Source: an uncultured Prevotellaceae bacterium (lineage in GTDB: Bacteria; Bacteroidota; Bacteroidia; Bacteroidales; Muribaculaceae). Taken from it: 64,000 nt of DNA. The stretch spans positions 1-64,000 of the forward strand of contig ONKU01000017.1 of the NCBI GenBank assembly GCA_900318535.1, given 5' to 3'. The position numbers and the translations under genes were made by a program. A model generated the notes under the pieces. That model made no database searches, was not told where the DNA came from, and was given only the letters and a program-made list of their open reading frames with translations. Below are positions 9,375-19,040 of this stretch, piece by piece. Each line of letters opens with the position of its first letter. Position 1 is the first letter of the stretch.

Positions 9375-10547
9375 TTATTCTTTGTTGGTTGATCGGTTCT
9401 TCTCGATGAGTCGCTTGATGGTCTCCACGCTGGCCGTGGTGGTCATGCCGTCTTGCGGCGTATTCATGCAGTAGTCCACCAGGCGGTCGATGGTCGAGGT
9501 GGCCACATGCAGGCGGGTGTCGCTCGAGGCGTAGTAGATGAAGACGCGTCCGTCCTCGTCGGCAATCCAGCCGTTAGAGAAGGCCACATTCATCACGTCA
9601 CCGATATATTCGTCACCCTCGGGAACGAGGAAATAGCCGCCAGGTTGTGCGATGACGCGCGTGGGATCGTCGAGTGCTGTCATGTACATATATAATACAT
9701 AGCGCAGTCCCGAGGCGCAGCCGCGCACGCCGTGGGCAAGATGCAGCCAGCCTTGTGGAGTCTTGATGGGGTGGGGGCCCTCGCCGTTTTTCACTTCCAT
9801 GATGGTGTGGTAGTGGCGCGCGTTGATGATTTTCTCATCAACGATTTCGGCATGGGTGATATCATCCACCAGTGCCCAGCCGATGCCGCCGCCGCTGCCT
9901 GCGTCGATGAAGCCGTCTTGGGGACGGGTATAGAAGGCATACTTGCCGCCGACAAACTCGGGGTGAAGCACCACGTTGCGCTGCTGGCTCTTGCTCTTGA
10001 GGTCGGGCAGACGGTCCCAGATCTTCAGGTCACGGGTGCGGGCAATGCCGGCAGTAGCCGTGGCAGCGCTCAGGTCGTCAGGGCAAGTGTCATCGTGGCG
10101 TTCAGCGCAAAAGACGCCGTAGATCCAGCCGTCTTCATGAGCCGTGAGGCGCATGTCATAGATGTTGGTGGCGGGAATTACATCATCGGGCATCGTTATG
10201 GGCTCGGGCCAGAATCGGAAGTTGTCCACGCCGTTTGGGCTCTCGGCCACAGCAAAGAACGACTTACGGTCGGCGCCTTCAACCCTCACAACAACTACAT
10301 ATTTGCCCTGCCATTTGATGGCGCCTGCATTGAGCGTCGCGTTCATCATGATGCGCTGCATCAAGTAGGGGTTGTCCTGCTCGTTGAAGTCATAGCGCCA
10401 CTCCAGTGGAGTATGGTCGGCGGTGATGATGGGATTCTTGTATTTCTCGTAGATGCCGTTGCCCCAAGCGAGGGGTTCATTCTTGCGGTTCAGTAACTCC
10501 TCGTGATGCTTGCGCAAAGCGGTAATTTTATTCTTGAATTCACCCAT
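9375..10547 (-). CDS. GH130 4-O-beta-mannosyl-glucose phosphorylase
   Basis: A 390-residue cytoplasmic protein whose N-terminus (LRKHHEELLNRKNEP) and motif ATNIYDMRLTAHEDGWIYG match the GH130 mannosylglucose phosphorylase of Bacteroides fragilis. The proposed catalytic aspartate is D131, within NIYDMRL. The reaction is mannosyl-1,4-glucose + phosphate to mannose 1-phosphate + glucose. It forms the classic mannan-catabolism trio with the 2-epimerase and GH26 genes downstream. A mannan-oligosaccharide phosphorylase is the main alternative, but the linked epimerase favours the disaccharide enzyme. It is 37 bp downstream of the esterase gene. Confidence 0.92.
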   Translation of the reverse strand: MGEFKNKITALRKHHEELLNRKNEPLAWGNGIYEKYKNPIITADHTPLEWRYDFNEQDNPYLMQRIMMNATLNAGAIKWQGKYVVVVRVEGADRKSFFAVAESPNGVDNFRFWPEPITMPDDVIPATNIYDMRLTAHEDGWIYGVFCAERHDDTCPDDLSAATATAGIARTRDLKIWDRLPDLKSKSQQRNVVLHPEFVGGKYAFYTRPQDGFIDAGSGGGIGWALVDDITHAEIVDEKIINARHYHTIMEVKNGEGPHPIKTPQGWLHLAHGVRGCASGLRYVLYMYMTALDDPTRVIAQPGGYFLVPEGDEYIGDVMNVAFSNGWIADEDGRVFIYYASSDTRLHVATSTIDRLVDYCMNTPQDGMTTTASVETIKRLIEKNRSTNKE

Positions 10548-10557
10548 TGTATTATTG

Positions 10558-10626
10558 TAGTTTCTAGTCCCTAGTCCCTAGTTTCTAGTTGGCATCCGCC
10601 AACTGTTCACTGTTCACTGTTAACTG
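10558..10626. repeat. Dispersed repeat overlapping the esterase stop codon
   Basis: Two repeat types meet here: TAGTTTCTAGTCCCTAG-type (10558-10590) and AACTGTTCACTGTTCACTG-type (10601-10626). Read on the minus strand, the junction CGGATGCCAACTAGAAACTA recurs at 24724-24743 on the plus strand. The repeat runs into the 3' end of the esterase gene and supplies its last ~13 codons and its TAG stop. Confidence 0.75.
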
Positions 10627-11898
10627 CTTCATGAGCCACTCGAGCCATTCGTCCCATTGTTCCTGATACCAGAAGTGGGCCGTCTGCTGATAGACACTCA
10701 ACTTCTTGGGGGCTGTTACCACGTTGTAGGTCGCATAGGCGGTAGTGGGAGGCACCACGTCGTCGTTGTAGCCAAACGAGAACCAACCTGGGCAGGTGAT
10801 GCGGCGGGCGAAGTTCACGCCATCGTAATATCGCGAGGTCTCAATCTTGTCCTGACTGGCTTTGCGCTGCTCGGGTGACATCCAGTAAAAATAATGGGGC
10901 CAACCGCAAGCCACGCCCTGGAGCGAAGCCGTGTGGTCGCACAGGGCCGAGTGCACTGCAGCGTAGCAGCTCACTCGCTTGTCGAGTCCGGCCGTTGTCA
11001 GCGACAGGAAACCGCCTTGGCTGCTGCCCGTCACGCCCAGGTTCTTGCCGTCCCAGTCGGTGTATTGCTCGATGTAGTCGATGGCACGCACGCAACCCAC
11101 GATGACGCGTTTGTAATAACTCTTGTCACGGTCGTCCATGCCAAATTCCCAGTAGCAGTTGAGAGCGCCATCAGCCAGGTTGTCATAGACGCTCTGCGGC
11201 ATGGTCACGTCGATGCCGTGGATGCCGATTTCGAGTGTGATGAAACCTTGTGAGGCTGTATAGACGTCGCCTTGATAGGGACGCACACCGGCACCGGGCA
11301 CACGCAGCAGGGCAGGGTACTTGCCGGGCTTGACAGGCTCGCACAGGATGCCATAGGTGCGGCTTCCCCAACGCACGTTGTGGAACGAGACTTGATAGAC
11401 GTTCACGTCTTGCGTGCAGCGCTCGGGCAGCAACGTCTTGGTGGGCTCTAGTTTAGTCCAGCGGGCCTCCTCAATGGCTTTTGCCCAGAACTGGTCAAAA
11501 TCTTTCGGGTCAACTGTCGTGGGCTTCAGCTTCTCGGGCGAGTAGGCTGCGGTGCACCACGCCGAGTAATCCTTGCCACCCACGTGGGCGGTGACTTTCA
11601 GGCGATAAAAGCCCGGAGTCTTCATCTGGCCCGTATAGCTCATAGTCCCCTTTTTCAGGGTGGTTGATTTTTTCACGTCAGGATACATCTCGGGACCGGC
11701 TTCATAGTCTATGTCCACGTTGTCGAGCAATGTGCCCGACCGGCGCACCTCGACATTGAACTTGCATTCTTCGCCCACTTTGTAGTTCCAGTCCTGATGG
11801 TCTGGTTCCACGGTGACCACGATGTTGTTACCTCTGATTTGCGCTCCAAGCGGCAGCACCACTAAGAGCAGCAATAAGCACAATAGTTGACGTTTCAT
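10585..11898 (-). CDS. Acetyl (xylan/mannan) esterase, CE7-like alpha/beta hydrolase
   Basis: A 437-residue protein with a signal peptide (cleavage after GAQ near residue 20), an N-terminal Ig-like beta domain (about 25-115) and an acetyl-xylan-esterase-type alpha/beta hydrolase. The catalytic triad is visible: S293 in TGSSQGGF, D379/D380 in GYNDDVVPP and H408 in QTAHFWY. First gene of the mannan operon. It would remove O-acetyl groups from imported glucomannan or xylan oligosaccharides; mannan is the likely substrate from context. The last ~13 residues (QLTVNSEQLADAN) are encoded by a dispersed intergenic repeat and probably do not belong to the ancestral protein. Confidence 0.85.
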   Translation of the reverse strand: MKRQLLCLLLLLVVLPLGAQIRGNNIVVTVEPDHQDWNYKVGEECKFNVEVRRSGTLLDNVDIDYEAGPEMYPDVKKSTTLKKGTMSYTGQMKTPGFYRLKVTAHVGGKDYSAWCTAAYSPEKLKPTTVDPKDFDQFWAKAIEEARWTKLEPTKTLLPERCTQDVNVYQVSFHNVRWGSRTYGILCEPVKPGKYPALLRVPGAGVRPYQGDVYTASQGFITLEIGIHGIDVTMPQSVYDNLADGALNCYWEFGMDDRDKSYYKRVIVGCVRAIDYIEQYTDWDGKNLGVTGSSQGGFLSLTTAGLDKRVSCYAAVHSALCDHTASLQGVACGWPHYFYWMSPEQRKASQDKIETSRYYDGVNFARRITCPGWFSFGYNDDVVPPTTAYATYNVVTAPKKLSVYQQTAHFWYQEQWDEWLEWLMKQLTVNSEQLADAN

Positions 11899-11929
11899 TT
11901 AGATAATGTTATTAGGTTATTTAATGTGG

Positions 11930-11937
11930 CAAAATTA
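11930..11937 (-). promoter_or_regulatory. -7 promoter box of the mannan operon
   Basis: TAATTTTG on the minus strand matches the Bacteroides -7 consensus TAnnTTTG, about 31 bp before the esterase ATG. No clear -33 TTTG is seen at the expected spacing. Confidence 0.5.
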
Positions 11938-12164
11938 AGTATATTTCCCTAATTGGAGTGGTACTATTTTCACTAACTCTTGTACTTTTTTAATATTTTG
12001 GGGCCTTGAAATTAATCAACAGCGGGTAAATTATCATGAAAAATATGATTATGTAATGATTTTGATTGATAATTAATGTATAGGTTGCCGATATGTGCAG
12101 ACGTGGCATCTCGCGTCTGGTTATATCGTCTATCTATTTAAGAATCATACTAAATAGCGTTTTG

Positions 12165-12200
12165 CTAACATATTAGCGCCTTAGCGCCTTAGCGTGAGGC
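12165..12200. repeat. Degenerate CTTAGCGC repeat in a gene-free stretch
   Basis: The 11899-12487 gap separates the divergent mannan operon and susC. Apart from the two promoters, the only structure seen is this short tract of TTAGCGCC/TTAGCGTG units, related to 528-558. No ORF or RNA gene is supported. Confidence 0.45.
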
Positions 12201-12352
12201 ATTCCAAAAGGCATTTCGCTGAATAGTTACGGAATTCTGGCGAGGCGGTAACGGGTGGGAATTCTGTTTCTTGGTTTTAGTGACCTAATCCTTATTTAGC
12301 AACGGTTTTCGGTTATAATGTTAAGAAAGTGTCAATATAGAGCAAAAAATAG

Positions 12353-12384
12353 TTTATTATGTTAGATAATTCACATTAACTTTG
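12353..12384 (+). promoter_or_regulatory. susC: susC operon promoter
   Basis: TAACTTTG at 12377-12384 fits the Bacteroides -7 box. A degenerate -33 element TTTA lies at 12353-12356 with a 20-bp spacer, the normal distance. The predicted transcript has a ~100-nt AT-rich leader before the susC ATG. Confidence 0.65.
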
Positions 12385-12487
12385 CAACGATTTTATTATT
12401 TAAACTGTGTTAGAACGAATACAGTCCTGAGTTGCAAGAATTATAACTCAAATCTATATAAAATTTTATTTATTTAAACCAAAACCT

Positions 12488-15400
12488 ATGTATTTTAATT
12501 ACTGTAAAAAATCTATGATTGCGGCCTTTTGCTCGCTAGCTATGCTTAGCGTGGCGCCGCAAGCGTTTGCAGCCAGCGGCGGGGGAGACAACGCTCCTCA
12601 GCAGTCGGCACAGCAAACCAAGAGGATTACGGGTGTGGTGAGCGATGCCATGGGTCCGGTTATCGGAGCTTCGGTTGCCGTTAAGGGTACAGCCAACGGC
12701 ACCAGCACCGACAATGACGGTCGGTTCTCGCTCAACGTCAGCCCGGGTCAGACACTGGTAGTGACTTATGTGGGCTATCTCACTAAGGAGGTGAAGGTCG
12801 GCCAGCAGAACAACTACGACATTTTCATCGAGGAAGACCAAAAGCTTCTTGACGAAGTTGTCGTGGTGGGTTATGGTATGATGAAGAAGAGCGACATCAG
12901 CGGCTCCAGTGTATCACTGGGCGAAAATGCTGTGAAGGGCTCTATCATCACCTCGCTTGACCAATCACTGCAAGGTCGTGCAGCTGGTGTTACCGCTGTG
13001 CAGACCAGTGGTGCTCCTGGTTCTAGTTCATCAATCCGCGTGCGTGGTACCGCAACCATCAACGCCAACGCTGAACCTCTCTACGTCATCGACGGTGTGA
13101 TTGTTCAAGGCGGTGGCTCGTCGGGTGCCGACTTCGGTCTGGGCGACGCTCTGGGTAACGGTTCGGTTTCGACCATCTCCCCGCTGTCGACCATCGATCC
13201 CGCCGACATCGTTTCGATGGAAATCTTGAAGGACGCCTCGGCAACCGCCATCTATGGTGCGCAGGGTGCTAACGGTGTTGTCCTGATTACCACCAAGCAC
13301 GGTAAGGCCGGTGAGGCTAAGTTCTCTTACAACGGTATGGTGGCCATGAACCGCCAGACCAAGCGTCTTGACATGATGAACCTGCGTGAGTTTGGTACGT
13401 TCTACAACAACCTGGTTGGGCAGGGTGAGACTCAGGCCAACGCCTACTACAGCGATCCTTCGATTCTGGGTAAGGGTACCAACTGGCAAGATGCAGTCTT
13501 CCGTACCGCTATCCAGCATAGCCATCAGATCAGTGCTCAGGGCGGTACCGATAAGATTCAGTACTACGTTTCGGGTTCTTACATGAGCCAGGAAGGTACT
13601 ATCATCGGTTCTAAGTTCGACCGTTTCTCGGTTCGTACCAACCTTGACGCTCAGCTCAACAGCTGGTTGAAGTTAGGATTGAACGCCACGTTCTCTAATA
13701 CCAACGATAACCTGAAACTCGCCGACAGTGACGAGGGTATCATCAACTACTCGTTGACCACCATTCCCTCGATTCCTATCTATAATGTTGACGGCAGCTA
13801 CAGCAGCATCTCGCAGGAAGGTTACACCAACCCCAACCCTGTTGCTCTGGCATTGATGGACGAGATCCTGCTGAACCGTAAGAAATTGACCGGTAACATC
13901 TTCTTTGAGGTTAACCCCAATTTCTTGAAAGACATCGTTTGGCACGCCGAGGTTGGTTACGACATCTCGTCGTCAAAGGGTGAACAGTGGGAACCCACCG
14001 TAAACCTGGGTACCTGGCACCGTACCACCAACAGAAGCTCGATTCAGAAGAACTCGAGCACCTTCTGGCAGTTGAAGAACTACTTGACCTACACCAAGAC
14101 CATCGCCGACCGTCACAACCTGACCGCCATGCTTGGTCAAGAGTGCTGGGAGTCGAAATATGACTACTCGAGTATAGCTAACACCAACCTGCCTTCTGAC
14201 GAGGTTCACAATCCCAAGTTGGGTCAAGGCTCGCCCCAAATCAACTACGGCTTTGGCAGCTCGTCGATGGCTTCGTTCTTCACCCGTTGGACCTACAGCT
14301 ACGATAACCGTTACAATGCGACCTACACCTACCGCTATGACGGTAGCTCCAACTTCGGTCCCTCTAACCGCTGGGCAGGTTTCCACTCGCTCGCCGGTTC
14401 GTGGCGCTTTACCAACGAGAAGTTCATGGAGAACGTGAATTGGCTCACCAACGGTAAGCTGCGTCTGGGTTGGGGTCAGACTGGTAACTCCAACATCGGT
14501 GGTTACCTTTGGGGCACCACCATCGCTATGATCAAGTCTTCGCTTGGCACGGGCTACAAGCCCCAGAACCTTCCCAACGAGAGTGTGAAGTGGGAGAAGC
14601 AGGAGCAGTTCAACGTCGGTCTCGACCTGGGCTTCCTGTACGACCGCATCGGCCTGGTTGTTGACTGGTATCGCAAGGAGTCAAAGGACATGCTGATGAA
14701 CCTGCAGTTGCCGTCTTACATGGGCACCTCGGGTAATGCATCTTCAGCCTTGACCGCTCCCATGGGCAACTATGGTCACATCCGCAACACTGGTGTCGAG
14801 ATCACCTTGACCACTCACCCCATCGTTGGCGCGTTTGAGTGGGATTCCGAGGCACAGATTTCGTTCAACAAGAATAAACTTATCGCTCTTGACGGTACCG
14901 ACAATGCCCAGATCGTGGGCTACGGTCAGTGGACCGACGTGGTCAGCGTGACCAACGTGGGCGAGAGCCTGTTCAACTTTTACGGCTATAAGACCGACGG
15001 CGTCTACACCTCGCTCGAGGATATCCAGACCTCGCCTAAGGCCGAGAAGTATCCCAGCAACGGCGTGTTCTCGAAGAATACCACCGTTTGGGTTGGCGAT
15101 GTGAAGTATAAGGACATCAACGGTGACGGCATCATCGACGAGAACGACCGCACCAACATCGGTTCGCCGCTGCCCAAGTTCACCTTCGGTTGGACCAACA
15201 CCTTCCGTTACAAGAACTTCGACCTGAGCATCTTCATCAACGGCTCCTATGGCAACAAGGTGTTCAACTACATGAAGATGAAGCTCACGCACATGAACTC
15301 GACCTGGACCAACCAGCTGGTTGACGTGCTCGACTGCACCACGCTGGCTCCCATCGATCCTAATAAGGATTACTCGGCAGGCGTTGACCGTGGCGATGGC

Positions 15401-15772
15401 CAGCTCGTTTGGAACTGGTATGATGACATCACCAACGTGCGCATCGACAAGGAAGGCAAACTGCCTCGCGCTTCGATTATGGACCCGAACGACAACGACC
15501 GCATCAGCGACCGTTACATCGAGGACGGCAGTTACATCCGTCTGAAGAACATCACTTTGGGTTACACCTTCCCCAGGCACCTCGTAGGCAGGCTCGGTCT
15601 TGAGACACTGCGTCTGCAGGTGAACATCCAGAACCTGCTCACTATTACTGGTTATGACGGCTACGATCCCGAAATCGGTGCTAGCACGGCATCTAACCAT
15701 GTGATGGGCCTTGACAACGGCCGCTATCCGTCGCCCACGACCTATAGCTTTGGCGTTAATGTTACTTTCTAA
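12488..15772 (+). CDS. susC: SusC/RagA-type TonB-dependent outer-membrane transporter
   Basis: A 1094-residue outer-membrane protein. After a signal peptide (cleavage near FAA, residue 29) comes a carboxypeptidase-regulatory-like domain (about 47-115). The SusC signature LLDEVVVVGYGMMKKSDISG follows near 120-140, then the plug domain and a long beta-barrel ending in an aromatic residue (SFGVNVTF). It pairs with SusD to import glycan fragments, driven by TonB. It is 42 bp upstream of susD and diverges from the mannan operon, so glucomannan oligosaccharides are the likely cargo. Possible alternative start at the second Met (residue 10). It is the only SusC-type transporter in the two flanking PUL arms. 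Confidence 0.95.
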   Translation: MYFNYCKKSMIAAFCSLAMLSVAPQAFAASGGGDNAPQQSAQQTKRITGVVSDAMGPVIGASVAVKGTANGTSTDNDGRFSLNVSPGQTLVVTYVGYLTKEVKVGQQNNYDIFIEEDQKLLDEVVVVGYGMMKKSDISGSSVSLGENAVKGSIITSLDQSLQGRAAGVTAVQTSGAPGSSSSIRVRGTATINANAEPLYVIDGVIVQGGGSSGADFGLGDALGNGSVSTISPLSTIDPADIVSMEILKDASATAIYGAQGANGVVLITTKHGKAGEAKFSYNGMVAMNRQTKRLDMMNLREFGTFYNNLVGQGETQANAYYSDPSILGKGTNWQDAVFRTAIQHSHQISAQGGTDKIQYYVSGSYMSQEGTIIGSKFDRFSVRTNLDAQLNSWLKLGLNATFSNTNDNLKLADSDEGIINYSLTTIPSIPIYNVDGSYSSISQEGYTNPNPVALALMDEILLNRKKLTGNIFFEVNPNFLKDIVWHAEVGYDISSSKGEQWEPTVNLGTWHRTTNRSSIQKNSSTFWQLKNYLTYTKTIADRHNLTAMLGQECWESKYDYSSIANTNLPSDEVHNPKLGQGSPQINYGFGSSSMASFFTRWTYSYDNRYNATYTYRYDGSSNFGPSNRWAGFHSLAGSWRFTNEKFMENVNWLTNGKLRLGWGQTGNSNIGGYLWGTTIAMIKSSLGTGYKPQNLPNESVKWEKQEQFNVGLDLGFLYDRIGLVVDWYRKESKDMLMNLQLPSYMGTSGNASSALTAPMGNYGHIRNTGVEITLTTHPIVGAFEWDSEAQISFNKNKLIALDGTDNAQIVGYGQWTDVVSVTNVGESLFNFYGYKTDGVYTSLEDIQTSPKAEKYPSNGVFSKNTTVWVGDVKYKDINGDGIIDENDRTNIGSPLPKFTFGWTNTFRYKNFDLSIFINGSYGNKVFNYMKMKLTHMNSTWTNQLVDVLDCTTLAPIDPNKDYSAGVDRGDGQLVWNWYDDITNVRIDKEGKLPRASIMDPNDNDRISDRYIEDGSYIRLKNITLGYTFPRHLVGRLGLETLRLQVNIQNLLTITGYDGYDPEIGASTASNHVMGLDNGRYPSPTTYSFGVNVTF

Positions 15773-15814
15773 CATTCATGGTTAACGGTTTTAATATTCA
15801 AACGATTTAAAGAT

Positions 15815-17602
15815 ATGAAACTATTCAAGATTAAATATATCATTGCTCTGGCATTCGTTGCGCTGACCATGACTTCGTGCGAGGACTTCCTCGATCGACC
15901 CAATGAGGACAGCTATAACGCAGGGAACTACTACAAGACCGACGAGCAGTGCATTGCAGGCGTCAACTACCTGTACAATTCTCCCTGGTATGACTACCAG
16001 CGTGGTTTCTATAAAGTGGGTGAGGGCCTTTCGGGCAACCTCTATGAGGGTAATTCGCCTTACTGTGAGTTCACCCTGAACGGTACCGACCAGTACTTGG
16101 TGAACATGGCTTACTCTCTGTGGGCCGTTATCGGTCACTCAAGCACCGTCTATAACTACATTAACGGCAGTAGCGGTCCTTCGCAGGCTGTTAAGAACCA
16201 GACGATGGGCGAATGCCTCGTTTGGAAGGCAATGGCCTATTTCTATCTGGTTCGCTCATTCGGTGAGGTGCCCATCGTACACAACAACACCGAGGAACTT
16301 GCAGGTTCCTATAATACCAAGGAGAAGGTTTGGCGTTCGGACGTCTATGAGTACATCATCATGACGCTTGAAAAAGCCCGTGAACTCCTTGCTGGTATCA
16401 AGACGCCCACCAACGGCCGTGTAGATTATTATTCAGCAACTGGTCTGCTGGCCAAGGTTTACTGGATGAAGGCTGGTATCAGCGGCACCATCAATGGTGA
16501 CGACATGGCCATGGCTGCCCAGTATGCCAAGGAAGTGATTGACAACAGCGGCCGCACGCTCATGGAGAACTATGAGGACATCTTCCGCGGTCACAACAAC
16601 AACTGCGCTGAGAGCCTTATCGCTTGGCGTTGGACTGCCGACGGCAACGTTTGGACCGCCCAGAACTCGCTCGAGAGTGACCTGGGTATGACCGGCTTCG
16701 AGGGCTACAGTGCCACTTGGGGCGACTGGACCTGTCCTTCGGTTGACCTGCAGGAAGCCTTTGGCATCAAGCTGCTGGAGAACAACCCTGACATGTGGCT
16801 CAACAATGTTGACAGCCGCCTGAAGGCTACCATGATGCTGCCAGGTTTCACCTATTCCTACTTCTGGCGTGATCATGAGATGAACAGCACTACCCATGAG
16901 ATGGGCTTCGATTATCTGAAGTTTATGTTCGACACCGATTATAACAAGTCTGCTGGTGGTCAGCTCAACTCGGGTACCGGTTCCAACTGTGTGAAGCACC
17001 TGTACGGCAACACTGCCGACCACGTTGCTGAGTTCGGACATTCTGATGACCGCATGGCCAGCTCGCTGTCGACCCACCTGCTGCGTCTTGCCGACGTTTA
17101 TCTGATTTATGCCGAGGCCAAGATGGGCACTGCCAAGTCGACCTCCGACGCTAGCGCCATCGACGCATTCTATGCAGTGCGCCACCGCGCAATCAGGAAC
17201 GCTCAGCGTCCCAGTGTCATCACCTTTGACGACATCTGGAAAGAGCGTCGCCTGGAGCTCGCCTTCGAGGGTGACCGCTGGTTTGACTACGTGCGCGTAT
17301 CTTACTTCGATCCCGAATTTTGCGTTAACGAACTCGTTTCTCAAAAGCGCAGCACGTTCTATGGCCTGAGCGACATTTACAAGACTTATGCCGAGACTGG
17401 TATCTGGTCAATCACTGCGTCGGCTGGCTATAACGATGCACAGTCTGCTCCCAATCCCGAGGCAATGATGAAGACCAGCCCCGACGGCAGCAAGCGTTAC
17501 TTCTTCATGCCCTTCCCGCAGGAAGACGTTGTGTTCAATCCCAACCTGGGCAGCAATGTTGACGGTGTCCATGTTGACGTGAGAGCAACCTATAGCTATT
17601 GA
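15815..17602 (+). CDS. susD: SusD/RagB-type glycan-binding lipoprotein
   Basis: A 595-residue surface lipoprotein with lipobox ALTMTSC (Cys22) followed by EDFLDRPNEDSYN, the usual SusD start. The interior carries SusD family features: the TPR-type helical core with MGECLVWKAMAYFYLVRSFGEVP near 130-155, and the C-terminal DDIWKERRLELAFEGDRWFDYVR block. It caps the SusC barrel and captures glycan. It lies between susC and the surface glycan-binding protein genes in one transcription unit. The cargo is inferred from the neighbouring mannan enzymes. Confidence 0.95.
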   Translation: MKLFKIKYIIALAFVALTMTSCEDFLDRPNEDSYNAGNYYKTDEQCIAGVNYLYNSPWYDYQRGFYKVGEGLSGNLYEGNSPYCEFTLNGTDQYLVNMAYSLWAVIGHSSTVYNYINGSSGPSQAVKNQTMGECLVWKAMAYFYLVRSFGEVPIVHNNTEELAGSYNTKEKVWRSDVYEYIIMTLEKARELLAGIKTPTNGRVDYYSATGLLAKVYWMKAGISGTINGDDMAMAAQYAKEVIDNSGRTLMENYEDIFRGHNNNCAESLIAWRWTADGNVWTAQNSLESDLGMTGFEGYSATWGDWTCPSVDLQEAFGIKLLENNPDMWLNNVDSRLKATMMLPGFTYSYFWRDHEMNSTTHEMGFDYLKFMFDTDYNKSAGGQLNSGTGSNCVKHLYGNTADHVAEFGHSDDRMASSLSTHLLRLADVYLIYAEAKMGTAKSTSDASAIDAFYAVRHRAIRNAQRPSVITFDDIWKERRLELAFEGDRWFDYVRVSYFDPEFCVNELVSQKRSTFYGLSDIYKTYAETGIWSITASAGYNDAQSAPNPEAMMKTSPDGSKRYFFMPFPQEDVVFNPNLGSNVDGVHVDVRATYSY

Positions 17603-17642
17603 TACTTTAGTTTGACACCTATTGAATTAAAGATTAAAGAAA

Positions 17643-19022
17643 ATGAAAAATTTCAAATATAATTTCATCGTCATGGCACTTGCCGTTATGGCATTGGGTT
17701 TGTTCTCATGTGCCGACGAGCCTGACAAGTATGAGGTGGCAAGCGGATTGCCTTCGGTAAGCTATGTGCGCTGTCTGAGTACCGAGATTCAAGGCTCTAA
17801 CGACGACCCCGACATGCACTACACCAATGGTGAGTTGGTGACCGAGGCCTCTCCTCAAAGCATCGTTTGCCTTGTGGGTAAGAACCTGCGTAGTGTCTAT
17901 GAGATCTACTTTAACGACAAGAAGGCCATTCTCAACTCGAGCTACATCACCGACAACACCCTGATTGTGCAAATCCCCCGTTCGGTACCCGAAACAGTTA
18001 CCGACAAGATTTACATGATCACCAAGGATCAGGATACGGTGACCTATGACTTCCACGTTGTTATCTCTGCTCCGCAAATCATCAGCATGGGCAACGAGTA
18101 TGCACCTGTAGGCACCTCCCAGACGCTGATTGGTAACTACTTCATTGACGATCCCGGCACTCCGCTGACCATCAACTTCACTGGTGCCGACGGTTCTATG
18201 ATTCCTGCTGAAATCACCAACATCTCCTCCGATTTCACCCAGGTAACCTTCACGGTTCCCGCCGGTGCTGTCGAGGGTCCCATCTATGTGACTTCGGTTT
18301 ACGGAACTACCAAGACGAGCTTCTATTACAAGGATTCGCGTGGCATGCTGTTCGACTTCGACACCAACGGCCTGGACAACCACGGTTGGAACGGTCACAG
18401 CAGCACGATCGATGATACCGCATTGAGCGGCAAGTTCATCCAGCTTGGTGACGGCAGCTCGGTACTGAATGGCGAGGTCTGGGACGAGCAACACTTCTCG
18501 TTCGTTTACTGGCCTGGCAGCTGGAACTCACCCGAGAACTATGAGGATGGTGAGATGGGTATGCGTCTGACCGATCTGGCCGACTTCAGCGACTGGAGCA
18601 ACATGTCCCTCAAGTTTGAGATGTGCATTCCCAGCGAGTATCCTTGGAGCAATGCAGCCATGCAGATCTGCTTTGCTGGCGTTGACAAGGTGACCTTCGG
18701 TGGTGCAGGTGTCGACATCTATGGCAAGACCGTGGCTGGTGCTAACAACGCCTACATGACCAACAATGCCAATCCTCGTGCCCTGTACCGTCCCTGGTCA
18801 ACCAGCCCGACGGGCAGCTACGACACCGGTGGCCAGTGGGTAACCGTAACGCTGCCCATCGCAGCCAACTTCGTTTATGGTTGGGACGGCTCGGTTTCTA
18901 GCGGATCGCTTACTGCCGAGAGCTTCACCAGCTTGTGGATCTTCGTCTCGAGCTGTGGTGTTGAAGGTGTAGATTGCACCCCCATCATCAAGATTGACAA
19001 TATCCGTGTGGTTCCTAATTAA
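17643..19022 (+). CDS. Surface glycan-binding lipoprotein (SGBP-B-like)
   Basis: A 459-residue lipoprotein with lipobox LGLFSC (Cys23) in the SusE/F position. Residues ~30-230 form two to three IPT/TIG-like Ig domains that act as a rigid spacer. The C-terminal half, from MLFDFDTNGLDNHGWNG, is rich in Trp and Tyr (WPGSW, DWSNM, YPWSN) and resembles the glycan-binding domain of SGBP-B proteins of xyloglucan and mannan PULs. It would hold polysaccharide at the cell surface for the extracellular endo-enzymes and SusCD. Domain naming is by recognition only. Confidence 0.8.
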   Translation: MKNFKYNFIVMALAVMALGLFSCADEPDKYEVASGLPSVSYVRCLSTEIQGSNDDPDMHYTNGELVTEASPQSIVCLVGKNLRSVYEIYFNDKKAILNSSYITDNTLIVQIPRSVPETVTDKIYMITKDQDTVTYDFHVVISAPQIISMGNEYAPVGTSQTLIGNYFIDDPGTPLTINFTGADGSMIPAEITNISSDFTQVTFTVPAGAVEGPIYVTSVYGTTKTSFYYKDSRGMLFDFDTNGLDNHGWNGHSSTIDDTALSGKFIQLGDGSSVLNGEVWDEQHFSFVYWPGSWNSPENYEDGEMGMRLTDLADFSDWSNMSLKFEMCIPSEYPWSNAAMQICFAGVDKVTFGGAGVDIYGKTVAGANNAYMTNNANPRALYRPWSTSPTGSYDTGGQWVTVTLPIAANFVYGWDGSVSSGSLTAESFTSLWIFVSSCGVEGVDCTPIIKIDNIRVVPN

Positions 19023-19040
19023 TTATAATGTAAGAAGAAA

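Noticed and set aside
14744-15775. Minus-strand ORF of 343 codons opposite susC
   Set aside because: Antisense shadow of the susC barrel; low-complexity Val/Asp/Gly composition and no signal or domain.
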